A DNA stretch of 64,000 nucleotides from Caenorhabditis elegans (lineage: Eukaryota > Nematoda > Chromadorea > Rhabditida > Rhabditidae). Positions 22,401 through 31,672 of this stretch are shown here, one piece after another (the first letter of the stretch is position 1; each line of letters begins with the position of its first letter). Below the pieces are notes generated by a model. That model worked only from the letters and a program-made list of their open reading frames with translations, had not been told where the DNA came from and did not search any database. The position numbers and the translations under genes are program-made. The stretch spans positions 1,736,001 to 1,800,000 of the forward strand of contig NC_003282.8 in NCBI RefSeq assembly GCF_000002985.6, in the 5' to 3' direction.

Positions 22401-22801
22401 GAATTTGCCGAGCTCGACAGATTTTGAGATTTGTCGCAGCCGCTGGATCTTGATTTTCATTTGATAAGCACTCTTTAATACATATTTTGGTAATTTATTA
22501 CTTCGCTTATTTAGGTACATTTTCGGTTTTTCCAAAATTTTGAGCTGTGAAATATTTTCTGTTAGTTTGCCCAACAAAACTAACGTAAAATACAACAATT
22601 AATACAATTCAAAAAAATTTAAATTTTCAAAAATCGTTTTTCCCTGTTTCTTACTACGTCTTTTGTCAATTTCACAGACCCTCTGTATGCTTCCATCAAT
22701 CACGAAATGCTCATACTCGCCGACGTGCGGTGATTTCAAAAGATATCTTCGAAAAATGAAGAGAAGGTTGTACCCTGCGTCATCATCAGAGCATGCCCTA
22801 T
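16457..22801 (-). CDS. Diverged 14-3-3-like protein (5' end unresolved)
   Basis: Five exons on the minus strand join in phase: about 22801-22655, 22026-21810, 20807-20597, 19836-19735 and 16825-16457 (stop at 16459-16457). The central part aligns with the second half of 14-3-3 proteins. YYR is followed at the family spacing by KK, I, Y, E and F (EKKRIW...EYAEIF), and then HPSRL stands where 14-3-3 has HPIRL. The Tyr after the binding Arg is Leu, and the Asn of the LNFSV block is Asp, so canonical phosphopeptide binding is doubtful. A basic N-terminal stretch (KRRNRPLRRVASKLNRK) and a Ser/Pro-rich tail of about 120 residues ending NSPRLVRFDE are not 14-3-3-like. No ATG lies in frame in the first exon and its acceptor is weak, so an upstream exon is missing. 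Family assignment is by eye. Confidence 0.65.
16826..17860. repeat. CTACAGTA tandem repeat with higher-order units
   Basis: From about 16975 to 17740 the sequence repeats CTACAGTA(C/A)C in runs. These are punctuated by five copies of CCCACTAACCCCAAACCAAT followed by CCCTTCAAAAG (near 17008, 17167, 17309, 17440 and 17607). The period is 130-170 bp. A C-run near 17726-17736 ends the array just upstream of the F-box gene. Confidence 0.85.
17861..19567 (+). CDS. F-box protein with FBA_2-type domain, nested in intron of the opposite-strand gene
   Basis: Exon 1 (17861-17952) encodes an F-box start, PFQLLKLPQKSIVYVLHR. Exon 2 (18011-18918) encodes the rest, including VRDVNTFLKHWIRG, KNVNYQV and GGYDVRRIDGTEATM, which match the FBA_2 domain of the large nematode F-box family. 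Using GTAAGG at 18919 and the TTTGCAG acceptor at 19565 completes a TAA at once, giving 333 residues, usual for this family. The last intron holds the complete insertion element 18933-19495. Alternative ends exist: without splicing the frame runs into the repeat until 19088. Family role: substrate receptors of SCF ubiquitin ligases. The target is unknown. The whole gene lies inside the 16826-19734 intron of the 14-3-3-like gene, antisense. Confidence 0.82.
18933..19495. mobile_element. TTAGCCGA-filled fold-back element with 10-bp target duplication
   Basis: The element starts AGGGGTGTGCGGATAA and ends with the exact complement, TTATCCGCACACCCCT. The 10-mer GGTTCTAACC flanks it on both sides (18923-18932 and 19496-19505). 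The interior is mostly the word TTAGCCGA and its complement in many copies, around a short unique core at about 19150-19310. It carries no protein. Duplication length and long terminal repeats resemble Mutator-like elements. Confidence 0.9.
19932..20542. mobile_element. CACTGCAAC fold-back element, copy 2
   Basis: Starts CACTGCAAC and ends GTTGCAGTG, with the same internal landmarks as the copy at 7168-7932. The left arm lacks an internal block: TTCTAGGCCATGGC jumps directly to GTGGGCATTG, so it is shortened relative to the right arm. It sits in an intron of the 14-3-3-like gene. Confidence 0.88.
20857..21752. mobile_element. Palindromic element, about 0.9 kb, in intron of the 14-3-3-like gene
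   Basis: TAGGTCTCCAAATAAGTT at 20857 faces the complementary AACTTATTTGGAGACCTA at the right end. Arms of about 430 bp run through words such as TTGATATGGTCAC and its complement. The arms differ at scattered bases only. TA lies at both ends, consistent with a Tc1/mariner-type target. No transposase frame is present. Confidence 0.85.
22206..22430. repeat. GGTGTGCGG-type element fragment
   Basis: Begins GGTGTGCGGCG and has an interior (GCTTAAGCAGACACACGGAA, TAGTTTTAGTGCTCC, TATCAAAAAGTATCAA) that is the reverse complement of the element at 43692-43928. It ends in GGCAAATTTGCCGAATTTGCC. The right terminal repeat is not intact. Confidence 0.65.
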
Positions 22802-22997
22802 TTCTTGTGATAAAAACAAATGATTGGGGGGATGTTAAAGAAGATATTATAGGATGGGGAGTAGGCAGGCAGCGACAAGCACGTGGTCCCCCTACCGATA
22901 CGTAACGATCTGGATGATCGAACATCGGATAGAGATTTATTTGGAATTAAGGATTTTTTGAAAATGGTCCGAAGGAAAATAGTTTGGATTGGTTTTT
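22802..22997. other. Presumed upstream intron or 5' region of the 14-3-3-like gene
   Basis: On the minus strand the frame stays open upstream of the first recognised exon to about 22925, but the residues are low-complexity and resemble nothing. No strong TTTTCAG acceptor precedes the exon. The true first exon may lie further right, within or beyond the repeats. Confidence 0.35.
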
Positions 22998-23175
22998 GCA
23001 CGAGGTGTCAGAGTGCCACAACACGGTGTGATCTACAAAAAACGCGGGAAACGAGACGTAGAATTTCGAGCTGTTGTCGCACGGTTAAGAGCGTGCTGAC
23101 GTCACACTTTTCTGGGCAAAAATTCCCGAATTTTTTGTAGATCAAGCCGTAAAGGGGCAGCCTGGCACCACGTGC
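22998..23175. mobile_element. Palindromic element, GTGTCAGAGTG family, copy 1
   Basis: GCACGAGGTGTCAG at the left faces CTGGCACCACGTGC at the right. The interior carries GTGATCTACAAAAAACGCGG, GTTAAGAGCGTGCTGACGTCAC and a complementary GTAGATCAAGCC. Two other copies are seen, one split by a mariner (34402-35840) and one truncated (39759-39932). Confidence 0.85.
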
Positions 23176-23243
23176 TTTTGCTCTGTTTAATATCGAGAAA
23201 AATCGGAAAAATGTGCAATTCTCTCGCTCTCAGACCGCGGGAA

Positions 23244-23478
23244 AGGTAAATATCGGCCACGTTTTGGAAAAGCTCGGCCACCGATTTATCTCTCAGCACT
23301 ATTTTTTTTTGGGAAAACTCAGTCATCGATTTGCTCATTGCGGTCACGTTTGAGAGTTTGGCTACGTTTCGGAAAACCTCGAGCACGTTTGAGAAAACTC
23401 GGCCACCGATTTTTTAGCGGCTTGAGAAAAGTTCGGCCTGCCTGGGAAAATCACGGCCACGTTAGAAAGCTCTGCCGC
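23244..23478. repeat. CGGCCAC tandem-like repeats
   Basis: The words CTCGGCCACCGATTT and CGGTCACGTTTGAGA alternate about ten times with spacers GGAAAACTC or GAGAAAACTC. Copies are diverged. CTCGGCCACC also occurs as single words elsewhere in the window (near 25858, 38502 and 49845). Confidence 0.6.
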
Positions 23479-23653
23479 CGATACATTTTTGCCTGTCTAA
23501 CGCGGTTTCTTGAACTTTTCTAAGTTAAAAGTATAAAAATTCGAGCCAAAGCTTCCGATTTTCCAAATTTTTTTCCAATTTCTGTGAAAAAAAAAACAAT
23601 TTGCGGTTTTGCAGCGTGGTCAAGTTTTTTTGTATTTTTTTGCCAATTAACCA

Positions 23654-23983
23654 GTGCCGAAATTGTCAAACTTAAAGTCGGCAAAAACACCGCTAGAAAA
23701 CGAGTCAGCTGTGTCTATCCCAGCTCCAGTACCCTCAACCCAAAAAATTTCCAATTTTTCAAAAACCAACCTGGAAGAGGATGAAGCTTTGCCTGACTTT
23801 TCCTTCGTTGCTGATCTACATCTGTATTCTCGCGTAGGCAACGCTTCATTTGGATCACACATCGACGATATTGTGATAAGAGAGCATTCGACACTTCTCC
23901 CTTCACTTTTCGCCACTGACGACGCAGAAAGCCCGGCTTTGGATTCATCTGGAATTGAGAGTTTATTTCAGATTTTTATTTAA
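23654..23983 (+). CDS. Unassigned ORF, 109 residues
   Basis: An open frame starting MPKLSNLKSAKTP and ending at TAA 23981-23983, with mixed codon use and an acidic middle (NLEEDEALPD). It is not obviously repeat-derived. The opposite strand is also open for most of it (23916-23647), so coding potential is ambiguous. No TTTTCAG acceptor precedes it. The nearest AG upstream is AACCAG at about 23652. I recognise no family. It could be a lone exon, a gene remnant or chance. Confidence 0.25.
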   Translation: MPKLSNLKSAKTPLENESAVSIPAPVPSTQKISNFSKTNLEEDEALPDFSFVADLHLYSRVGNASFGSHIDDIVIREHSTLLPSLFATDDAESPALDSSGIESLFQIFI

Positions 23984-24138
23984 GAATATATCATTTTTCA
24001 ACAAAAATTTTGCATTTTACACATTATATTTATAGTAACATCACAAAATTAGCTAGACTCGAAAGAGAAACAATTGCAGGGATTTTGCAACGTGGCCGCT
24101 AAAGAGAAAACTTGGCATGGAAGTTGCCGGTATTTTTA

Positions 24139-24307
24139 CAGTGCATTTTTCCCACTTCTACGACTTTGAAGGCGCGCGCATTTATACAAAATGGTCCCGT
24201 CATTGGTCTCGCCACGCGCTCAACAAATCAATGGGATGCGCGTGGCGAGACCATAGCGCGAAAATGCGCGCGCCTTTAAAGTCAAAAGTTGGAAAAAAAA
24301 TGCACTG
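24139..24307. mobile_element. Small Tc1-type palindromic element (169 bp)
   Basis: Starts CAGTGCATTTTTCCC and ends in the complementary TGCACTG, with TA on both sides (24137-24138 and 24308-24309). Inner arms carry GGCGCGCGCATTT and GGTCTCGCCACGCG with their complements. CAGTG ends with TA duplications are typical of worm Tc1/Tc3 relatives. The element is non-coding. Confidence 0.85.
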
Positions 24308-24734
24308 TAGTTGTTTCCATTTTTTTCTCGGCTACACAGATAGAGTGTTCAAATTTTTTGCATTATCACCAATTTTCGCGGGTATCAAATATGTTTTTTG
24401 TATAATTTTATTTTTTTTGAAAAATCAACAATTATCTTTTTTTTCTGATCCGTTTTCTTCATAGTTTTTCTATTTTATATACAAATTTTAAATACAAGTT
24501 AAATGCAAAAAGGGCAAAAATCCGAAGATGTTTCACTTCAGTGTACTAGAATAAAAATTTAGTTTTTTTAAAAATCCATTCTCATAGGTTTTATACTGGT
24601 TTTATGAACTTTTTCTGTTATAATTAAAAAATTTGATAAAGAAATCTTTCGGGAATAAATTTTTAATTTTTTTAAATATAAAATTCCATGAAAATCTAAT
24701 TTTTCTCAATCAAATAAAATAGAAATCAGAAGTC

Positions 24735-25110
24735 GGCAGTTGTCGTTGGTTTGCCGATTTGCCGGAAATTTTAATTTTTGGCAAATGTCCGATTTGCCGT
24801 TTGCCGGATATCAAATTGCCGGAAATTTTTAAAGGGATCTTTTTATAGGACGGAAAAACTGTGCCTTTTTGAAATTTTTCCCGTTTTATTTAGATATTTT
24901 CATAGAATTTGCATACTTTTCAGAATAGATGTACGAACATTCATAGGATGCGTACAATTTTGCAGATTAAAATTGAAATTCTGAAATTTCCAGAAAAAAA
25001 TATGCAAAACCACAATTTGCCGAAAATTTGCAAACTTGGAAAATCGGCAACTTGCCGGTTCAGTTCCGGCAAATTGCCAATTTGCCGTTTGCCGAAAAAA
25101 ATCGTCATGT
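24735..25110. repeat. GCAAATTGCCGG-type repeat element, copy 1
   Basis: Both ends are made of TTTGCCG/CGGCAAA words (GATTTGCCGTTTGCCGG, CCGGCAAATTGCCAATTTGCC) around a unique core with ATTCATAGGATGCGTAC. The core recurs, reversed, at 31285-31672, so the two are copies of one family. Confidence 0.7.
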
Positions 25111-25523
25111 AAAGTTTTTCATCGATTTATTATTATTATTTTCAAATTGAAATCAACTTAGTTTTAAAAAAAACCAAAAAAGAAAAGTTTCCAACCTCTC
25201 TCCGCAACTTTCCAATCTCAAGCCTCTTTCGTTTGGAAGAAGTTAGTAAAGAGAAAGTTTTCATGATAATAAGAAGGATACGAGCAATCAGGAAAGAAAA
25301 AGAGTGTCATCCACCGCTAGGAATGTCCGATCAATCAAGAAGGGGCCCGGCTCCCAAGGAGTCAAAATAGTTGGAGAAGGCAAGGAAGAAGCTTCCCAAA
25401 AAGTGCATGACGCCACCGCCATCGCCGCCGCGTGAAATGTGATTTATTGCGGCGAGATTCGAAATGGAGATAGAATTGCTCCAAATCTCCCAGTTTGCAG
25501 GAAAAAAGAGCACAAAAACTCAC
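25111..25523. other. Region next to the possible secreted-protein exon
   Basis: On the minus strand this follows the donor at 25518-25523 and would be intron or 3' UTR of that candidate. An AATAAA on the minus strand near 25445 would end a read-through version. I see no second exon. Confidence 0.3.
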
Positions 25524-25685
25524 ATTTTTACTCGGCTCGACCTCACAGTCCACGATTTTCGACCGCATTAGTACATAGGTCTCTGGAAATTTTACGAGAT
25601 CTCGACTGACGGGGAACGAAGAAGATGAGGAGGAAAAAATCAAAATGAGCACGAAAAGTTTAGTTAGAGCAATGAAAAGACACAT
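25524..25685 (-). CDS. Possible first exon of a small secreted protein
   Basis: 54 codons from an ATG at 25685. The start is strongly hydrophobic (MCLFIALTKLFVLILIF), followed by a serine run and a polar segment with one Cys, and the frame ends at a good donor, AAT/GTGAGT. If unspliced, the frame continues to a stop at 25362 (107 residues). The upstream 100 bases are CT-rich and promoter-like. The partner exon was not found and no family is recognised. Confidence 0.3.
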
Positions 25686-26031
25686 GTGGTGTGGTTGCCG
25701 GGAGAGAACAACTGTGGGAAGCAGAGCTCGTGGGAGCAGAGGGACGGGGAGACGCAGAGAACGGAGAGTTATCTGAAAGATGAGCAGAGAAGATATGGGA
25801 TAAGGGTGTCTGGAAGTAAAAATAGATCACGAGGATGCGTGGCCGTGAAACGGAAAACCTCGGCCACCAAGTTTTTGGGAACAATTTTGAAAGCCGCTCG
25901 ATTTTGTTTGAATATTCCCAAAACAAAAATTTCAAAAATGTTGCGAAACAAATATGAATTGAGGACTTGAAGGTAGGGAGGCAAGGCTAAATTTTCATTA
26001 CATGCCTACGTGCCTACGTTTCATTTTTATT

Positions 26032-26942
26032 ATTTTCGACTTCGGATCACCAGAAGTTAGCAGATGTCTAGGGCAATCAGGTTCTGGGAGAGCTTTCAGT
26101 TGACCAATGAACTTTTTTTTCTATGGTGTATATAATTTTTAAATACATTTTCCGACTTTTCAACAAAAAAAACTATGCCTACGTTCCTACGTGCCTACGT
26201 GCTTAAGTGCCTGAATACCTCCCTACATGCCTGTTTATAAAACTACCTACCTTTTTGAAACTTCAGTGTGTAAATAGCTGCACAAATAGGCACAAAATAG
26301 GCAGGCACCTTGAGCCTACATAAAAATTTTGAGAACTAAAAAAAATCATCTCAAATACCTCTTTTTAACCCGTTTTAAAATATGTAGTATGCCCCGAACG
26401 CCCAAATAAAAAAGTGATTGAATTTCACAAAAAAATCAACAGAAAATAGTATTTTGGGGAATACTGTTCCATTTACAGAACACCTCGTGAAACTTGATAG
26501 TTTCGTGTAAATATCGTGTAAATAGTAAAATTGTTCAGAATTTCTATTTGTAGGGTTCTTTGGAAGAACGTTTTATTTTTAGCTAGCTACAGTAACCAGC
26601 TGAAGAGGCACGTAGGCACGTAGGCACGTAAGCACGTAGGCACGTAGGCACGTAGGCACGTAGGTACCCAGGCACCTATGCACATTGTCACGTAGGCACT
26701 TAGGCACGTAGGCATGTAGGCACGTTGGCACATTGGCATGTAGGCGCCGCTTTTTTGTTGAAAAAGTCAAAAAATGTACTTAAAAAGTAAAGGAAACTAT
26801 TGAAAAAAGTTTTTTTCTAAACGAAAGACCAGAAAAAGTAAAAACATAAAAAAACGGAAAAAAAAGTTCATTGGCCAAGCTCTCCCAGAGAACCTAATTG
26901 CCCTAGACATTTGCTAATTTCTGGTGCTCCGAGGTCGAAAAT
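26032..26942. mobile_element. Fold-back element with minisatellite interior
   Basis: ATTTTCGACTTCGG at the left faces GGTCGAAAAT at the right. The arms also share GATGTCTAGGGCAAT and ATTGCCCTAGACAT, and GGGAGAGCTTTCAG and its partner CTCTCCC. The interior holds CCTACGTGCC words on the left and the CACGTAGG array (26606-26747) on the right, themselves complementary. Confidence 0.8.
26606..26747. repeat. CACGTAGG minisatellite, short array
   Basis: About 17 copies of the 8-mer CACGTAGG with variants (CACGTAAG, CACATTGG). It has the same unit and register as the much longer array at 51795-52264. Confidence 0.9.
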
Positions 26943-27422
26943 AAAGCTTAAACTTTATCCTCAGCCCCTTGACTCAGCGTCAGACAGGCTTTTGTTTCGA
27001 AATTTAGCCAATTTCACAAGTTTTGCGTCATCAGACGGACCTTCCGGTCCGGGGAAGAACAAAAAACAATAATTACACTAGAACAGATGACCACTCGAGA
27101 GGGGGTTTTGCAAGTAAGTGACCAACAGCTTTTCTAGTGAAAGAGAAAAATTGTTTTCTAGTGTTTTCTAGTGAGAGAAAGTAAAAATAGTGATTAGCTC
27201 TCTCTCTCTGAAAAACAAAAGTAATTATGGGATCCATTAGGTTTTTGAATTATTATCAAAATATTAAATTTGTCACATCAAATTTGAATCCAGCCAATCC
27301 CGCGAAAAATCCCCTCTCGATTTCGGATGCCGAAAATTGGCTCGAATCGAGAGATGAAAAATTCGGGAGATGCTGGAATCAAATAAGACTCCGCCTACTT
27401 TCTTTTAAATTTCCACCGGTCA

Positions 27423-27625
27423 CCGCAAAAATGAAAAGGGTGGGTAATATCTGGCGGCCGACATCCCACGACTTCCGCGCCTCCTTGTGAATAAAGTTAG
27501 GAAGCCGCGCCCACAGAGTTGGTGTGCATTTTGAAGGGCGTGGCTTCCTAACTTTATTCACAAGGAGGCGCGGAAGTCGTGGGATGTCGGCCGCCAGATA
27601 TTACCCACCCTTTTCATTTTTGCGG
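27423..27625. mobile_element. Near-perfect 203-bp palindrome
   Basis: Arms of about 90 bp (from CCGCAAAAATGAAAAGGG to TTAGGAAGCCGCGCCC) face almost identical complements across a loop of about 21 bp. The only clear mismatch is in GCCGCGCCC against GGGCGTGGC. Contains GGCGGCCGACATCCC. Followed by an unusually GC-rich stretch to about 27715. Confidence 0.9.
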
Positions 27626-29209
27626 CTGCCGCGCCAGCCTTGCGGCGACCTCCGCCTGCCTCGCGCCGCGCCTCCTGTATAGTGCGGCGCGGAACCCGAA
27701 AAGTGTCGGCCGCGGAGAAAGAACCACCTTTAAAATAGGCTCAGCGTATAGCTTGGCTCTGTGAAAAACTTGAAAACATTAAACACTAGCCGAAATTCAC
27801 GTTTTTAACTTAAAATTTCAATTTTCCCGCCAACCATATGTTACAAGTGCGCTCCAGTGATAATGTTGAAAAACGGCAATTTTTAGCTCTTTTCAACAGT
27901 TTTAGTATAAAAAAAACGAGGATTTGTCAAATTTTTACTCGAAAACCTCAAAATCTAGTCAACATTTACAATTTTAACCTAAAAATTCCAATTTCCGCAC
28001 GGTGTACAGCAACTAGATGAGTGCAAGCGCGCTCTACCGAACAAACCCAAATTTGACCGGTTAGGAAATTTCAATCAAAAAATTTTTTAATAGAAAAGAT
28101 AGAGAATTTTATTGCGGTCATTTTTCATATGCATCGCAAAATCAAATTTGGGGTTAGTTTTCGAGATAGCTGCCAATATAGGTTTTCAGACTAAGTATCA
28201 TGAACCAACCCATCTAGTTTCTGTGCTACCGTGTCCGGCGGACCGCACGGTGCAAATGCGCTCCAGTGATAAAATGTGGGAAGATTGTATTTTTTGGTAA
28301 TTTACCAAATTTACCGAAAATTTATTTCAAAAAGTACAAAGCCGGATAAAACGCTAAACTTGTCTATTGCAAACAAGGATAAATACACGAAAAAAAACGA
28401 ATAGCTCAGCCCATATATACACATACAATGGGTTTGACTCGTCAGTCACATAGAATAATATATATCCTCAATGGCATGCGAGGTACATACACACATTTTC
28501 CATGTACAACAAGGTCCTTTTTCTCGGGAGAGATAGAAATAGATGATGAAGCTCAGAGGAGGAGGAACATTTTGAGCTAGTCTCCCTGACCTGCTCATGA
28601 GAAAAGAGGCCACAAATTTTTGTTTAACCTGTAAAAAGGGTTAAAAAAACTTTTGATATGAGAAAAAACATCAATTTTTGCAGAATTTCTGGCGGTTTTC
28701 AAGAATAATATTGGCGGAAAATTAAGCTTTGTCAGGAAAATGTTTTGAAGTGAAATTTCAAAATTTACAAAAATTCAAATTTTTCATAAAAAACTATTTA
28801 CGAAATATTCGAATTTTCTGAGAAAAGGGTTGGCGGAAGTTCAAATTTTGTTTGAACAATTTTGGCGGGGATTCAAATTTTATGAATTGGATTTTATAAT
28901 TGGTAATGGAATTCAATTTTTTTTTTGAAAAAATTTTAGGCTGGAATTTCAAAATTTGTTAAGAAGCTTTAGCGGGTAATTCAAATTTTCTTAGAAAAAT
29001 TTTGGCCGGGATTCAACTTTATGAGAAAAAAAATCGGTGGCAAATTCTAATTTTGTTAAAAATTGTTTTCTAAAAATTCTAATTTTTCAGAAAGTAGGCT
29101 GGAAGTTCCAATTTTCTCAGAAAAAAATTATCGGGAATTTTAAATGTTACGGAAACATTTTTTGGTGAAAATTCAAATTTTGCTAAAAATTTTTTGAGAC
29201 TCTGAAATC
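27626..29209. other. Intergenic repeat-rich sequence
   Basis: Includes a GC-rich block (27626-27715) and two related segments with GTGCGCTCCAGTGATAA (27847) and AATGCGCTCCAGTGATAA (28255). An AT-rich stretch follows, full of short GGCGGGAATTCAAATTTT-like words (28690-29180). No exon is supported. Confidence 0.5.
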
Positions 29210-29975
29210 CACTGCAAATTTTTTCGAACGAGGGACGAGGCAAAAAGGTTTCTAGGCCATGGCCGAGTCCCCGACAAATTTCAGCGGCCATTTATCTTGC
29301 TTTGTTTTCTGCGTGTTTTCTTTCATTTTTCACCGATTTTTTTCGTTTTTTCTTATCAAAACAAATAAATAAATATTTATTGCAGATGCTAAAACAATTT
29401 CCAAGTGAAAAAATTGAGAATTCAGTCGGCAAGTAGCAGTGAAAGTGGGCAATGTAATATGATGGATTACGGCTATACAAAACCCAAACTTTTTCTGAAA
29501 CATGATATATATGCTTTTAAAATGCTGAAAGTATGTGATTTTCATAACGAGACAGCTAAAAAAGTTTTTAGATTTTCAAAATTCAACATTTTGTGTCAAA
29601 ATCTCGACTTTTTTACCAAAAAAGTTGAATTTTGAAAATCTCAAAACTTTTTCAGCGGTCTCGTTATGAAAATCAGGTACTTTTAGCATCTAAACATCAT
29701 ATGTATCATGTTTGGGGAAAAGTTTGGGTTTTGTATTCCCGTAATCCATCATATTACAATGCCCACTTTCACCGCTACTTGCCGGCTGAATTCACAATTT
29801 TTTCATCTGGAAATTATTTTAGCATTAACAAAAAATATGTATTTATCAGTTTGAATAAGAAAACACGGGAAAAATCGGTGAAAAACACAAGCAAACAAAG
29901 CAAATGCGGTGTATTGTGTGCAAACACCGATTTTTCGCATTTTTTCTCAGCCCTCGTTCGAAAAAAGTTGCAGTG
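29210..29975. mobile_element. CACTGCAAC fold-back element, copy 3
   Basis: Starts CACTGCAAATT and ends GTTGCAGTG, with AAATC on both sides. It shares TTCTAGGCCATGGCCGAG, GATGGATTACGG and AGCGGTCTCGTTATGAAAA with copies 1 and 2. It is the most diverged of the three. Confidence 0.85.
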
Positions 29976-30559
29976 AAATCTTATAACTACAAAAAATAAA
30001 AATTCAAAAAAATTCCTCACGGAGGTAGATTAAAAAGAAAGATGCAATATAGCATCTTTTATGACTCTAAAAATAAGGCGTTGCACACACGCAAACCAAT
30101 TTGTGCATCCGGACAGCATCGTCTAAATCGAGTTAAGGAGGGGGGGCCCGGACGATGGCTCCAGCTCAATTTGACTCAGTTCTGACGTCATTCTGGGATG
30201 ACTGAAGAGAGATAGAAAGAGAGAAAAAGTGAACTAAAACGTGCAAGTAGAGAAAGTATCGGATGGAATATAATAAAATGATCAAATAATAGACAGTAGC
30301 GCTTTTTTTGTGTGTATTGGTGTGCTGCGGCTGCTGGTATTTGACTTTTGACACTATTTGTTTTTTGAACGATTTGAAAGTGAAAAAGAGAGGAAAGTAA
30401 AACTTTCTGGTAATTTTTTTTTGGTATTTGATTAATCAAAAATGAAATGTACTGCTGAAAAAAATAATTATAAAGTTTACAACTTTAGTTTAAGAAAACT
30501 TCTTCTGGAAAATTTTAATGTTTTTGAGTTTTAAGTAAATATAATGATTTTTTCTCTTT
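29976..30559. other. Intergenic, no feature seen
   Basis: AT-rich sequence with a G-run near 30140 and a short GC-richer part at 30110-30190. No exon, RNA or clear repeat was identified. Confidence 0.5.
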
Positions 30560-31142
30560 ACAAGGGAAGGCTCTGAACTCGTTATCGGACTTCGTTACGC
30601 CATTATATACATTCGATAGAGAATGGTTACAGATGATCACTCAAAAAAATTTAGCTGCTTTAGAGCAGGTTCGACCAAGTTACGACATTTTGAAGTTGCC
30701 GAAAAAAAAATCCTTGATGCGCCCCTTTGTAATAGATTTAAAATAGTAAAAAACATTTATTATACAAGTTTTAGCCCATCACTCTCAAAAAAACCCTTAA
30801 ATTAATCTACATATCCTGTGAAAAATTCCAAAAAGTAGATGTTCATGTAGATCAATTCAAGGGTTTTTTTGAGAATTATAAACTGAAACTTGTATGGTAT
30901 GATTTTTCCATCATTTCCAACTATTTGAAAACATTTATATCAATTTTTAGAAAAACAATTTTTTTATTGAATTTTTTGGAATTTTTAAAAAGGGGTATTT
31001 TGACACTTTCAAAATGTCGTAACTTGGTCGAACCTGCTCTGAAGCAGCTAAATTTTTTGGAGTGATCATTTGTAACTATTCTCTATCGAATGTATATAGT
31101 GGCGTAACGAAGTCCGATAACAAGTTCAGAGCCTTCCCTTGT
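30560..31142. mobile_element. Palindromic element, 0.58 kb
   Basis: ACAAGGGAAGGCTCTGAACT at the left faces GTTCAGAGCCTTCCCTTGT at the right. The arms run through GTTACGCCATTATATACATT and AGAGCAGGTTCGACCAAG and their complements. Arms of about 270 bp are closely matched. No coding sequence is present. Confidence 0.9.
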
Positions 31143-31284
31143 TAGAAGTAGAAAAACTGAAAGTATTTTGTTCTAGAAATTTTAAGATTAAAACAAATCG
31201 TATTTTCAAAAATATTCCAGAATTTTTGTGCACTCCTAACATCCTCTAAAATGAACAAAAAGGCAAAAATCGTCTATAGAGCTG

Positions 31285-31672
31285 GAATGGGCGGCAAACG
31301 TTTTTTCCGGCAAATCGGCAAACCGGTAAATTGCCGGAAAAACGGCAATCGTCGAAACGTTTCGGCAAATTGTGACTTTGCAAATTTTTCTGGAAATTTC
31401 AGAATTTTAATTTTAATCGGCAAATTTGTACACATCCTATGAATGTTACTACATCTATTTTGAAAAGTAAGCAAATTCTATAAAAATATTCAAAGAAACG
31501 GGAAAAGAATTTCAAAAGGGCAAAGCTTCAAGTGTTTCCAACTTATAAAAAATCCCTTTAACAATATCCTGCAAATTGATGTTCAGCAAACGGCAAATTG
31601 GCAATTCGCCAAAAATGAAAAAAAAAACGGCAAATTGGAAGACCGGCAATTTGACAATTTGCCAAATTGTCA
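31285..31672. repeat. GCAAATTGCCGG-type repeat element, copy 2
   Basis: Starts GGGCGGCAAACG and ends in CAATTTGACAATTTGCC, with GGCAAATCGGCAAACCGG inside. The core CATCCTATGAATG is the complement of that in 24735-25110. Confidence 0.7.

Noticed and set aside
22883..23140. 85-residue plus ORF
   Set aside because: Most of it is a translation of the palindromic element at 22998-23175.
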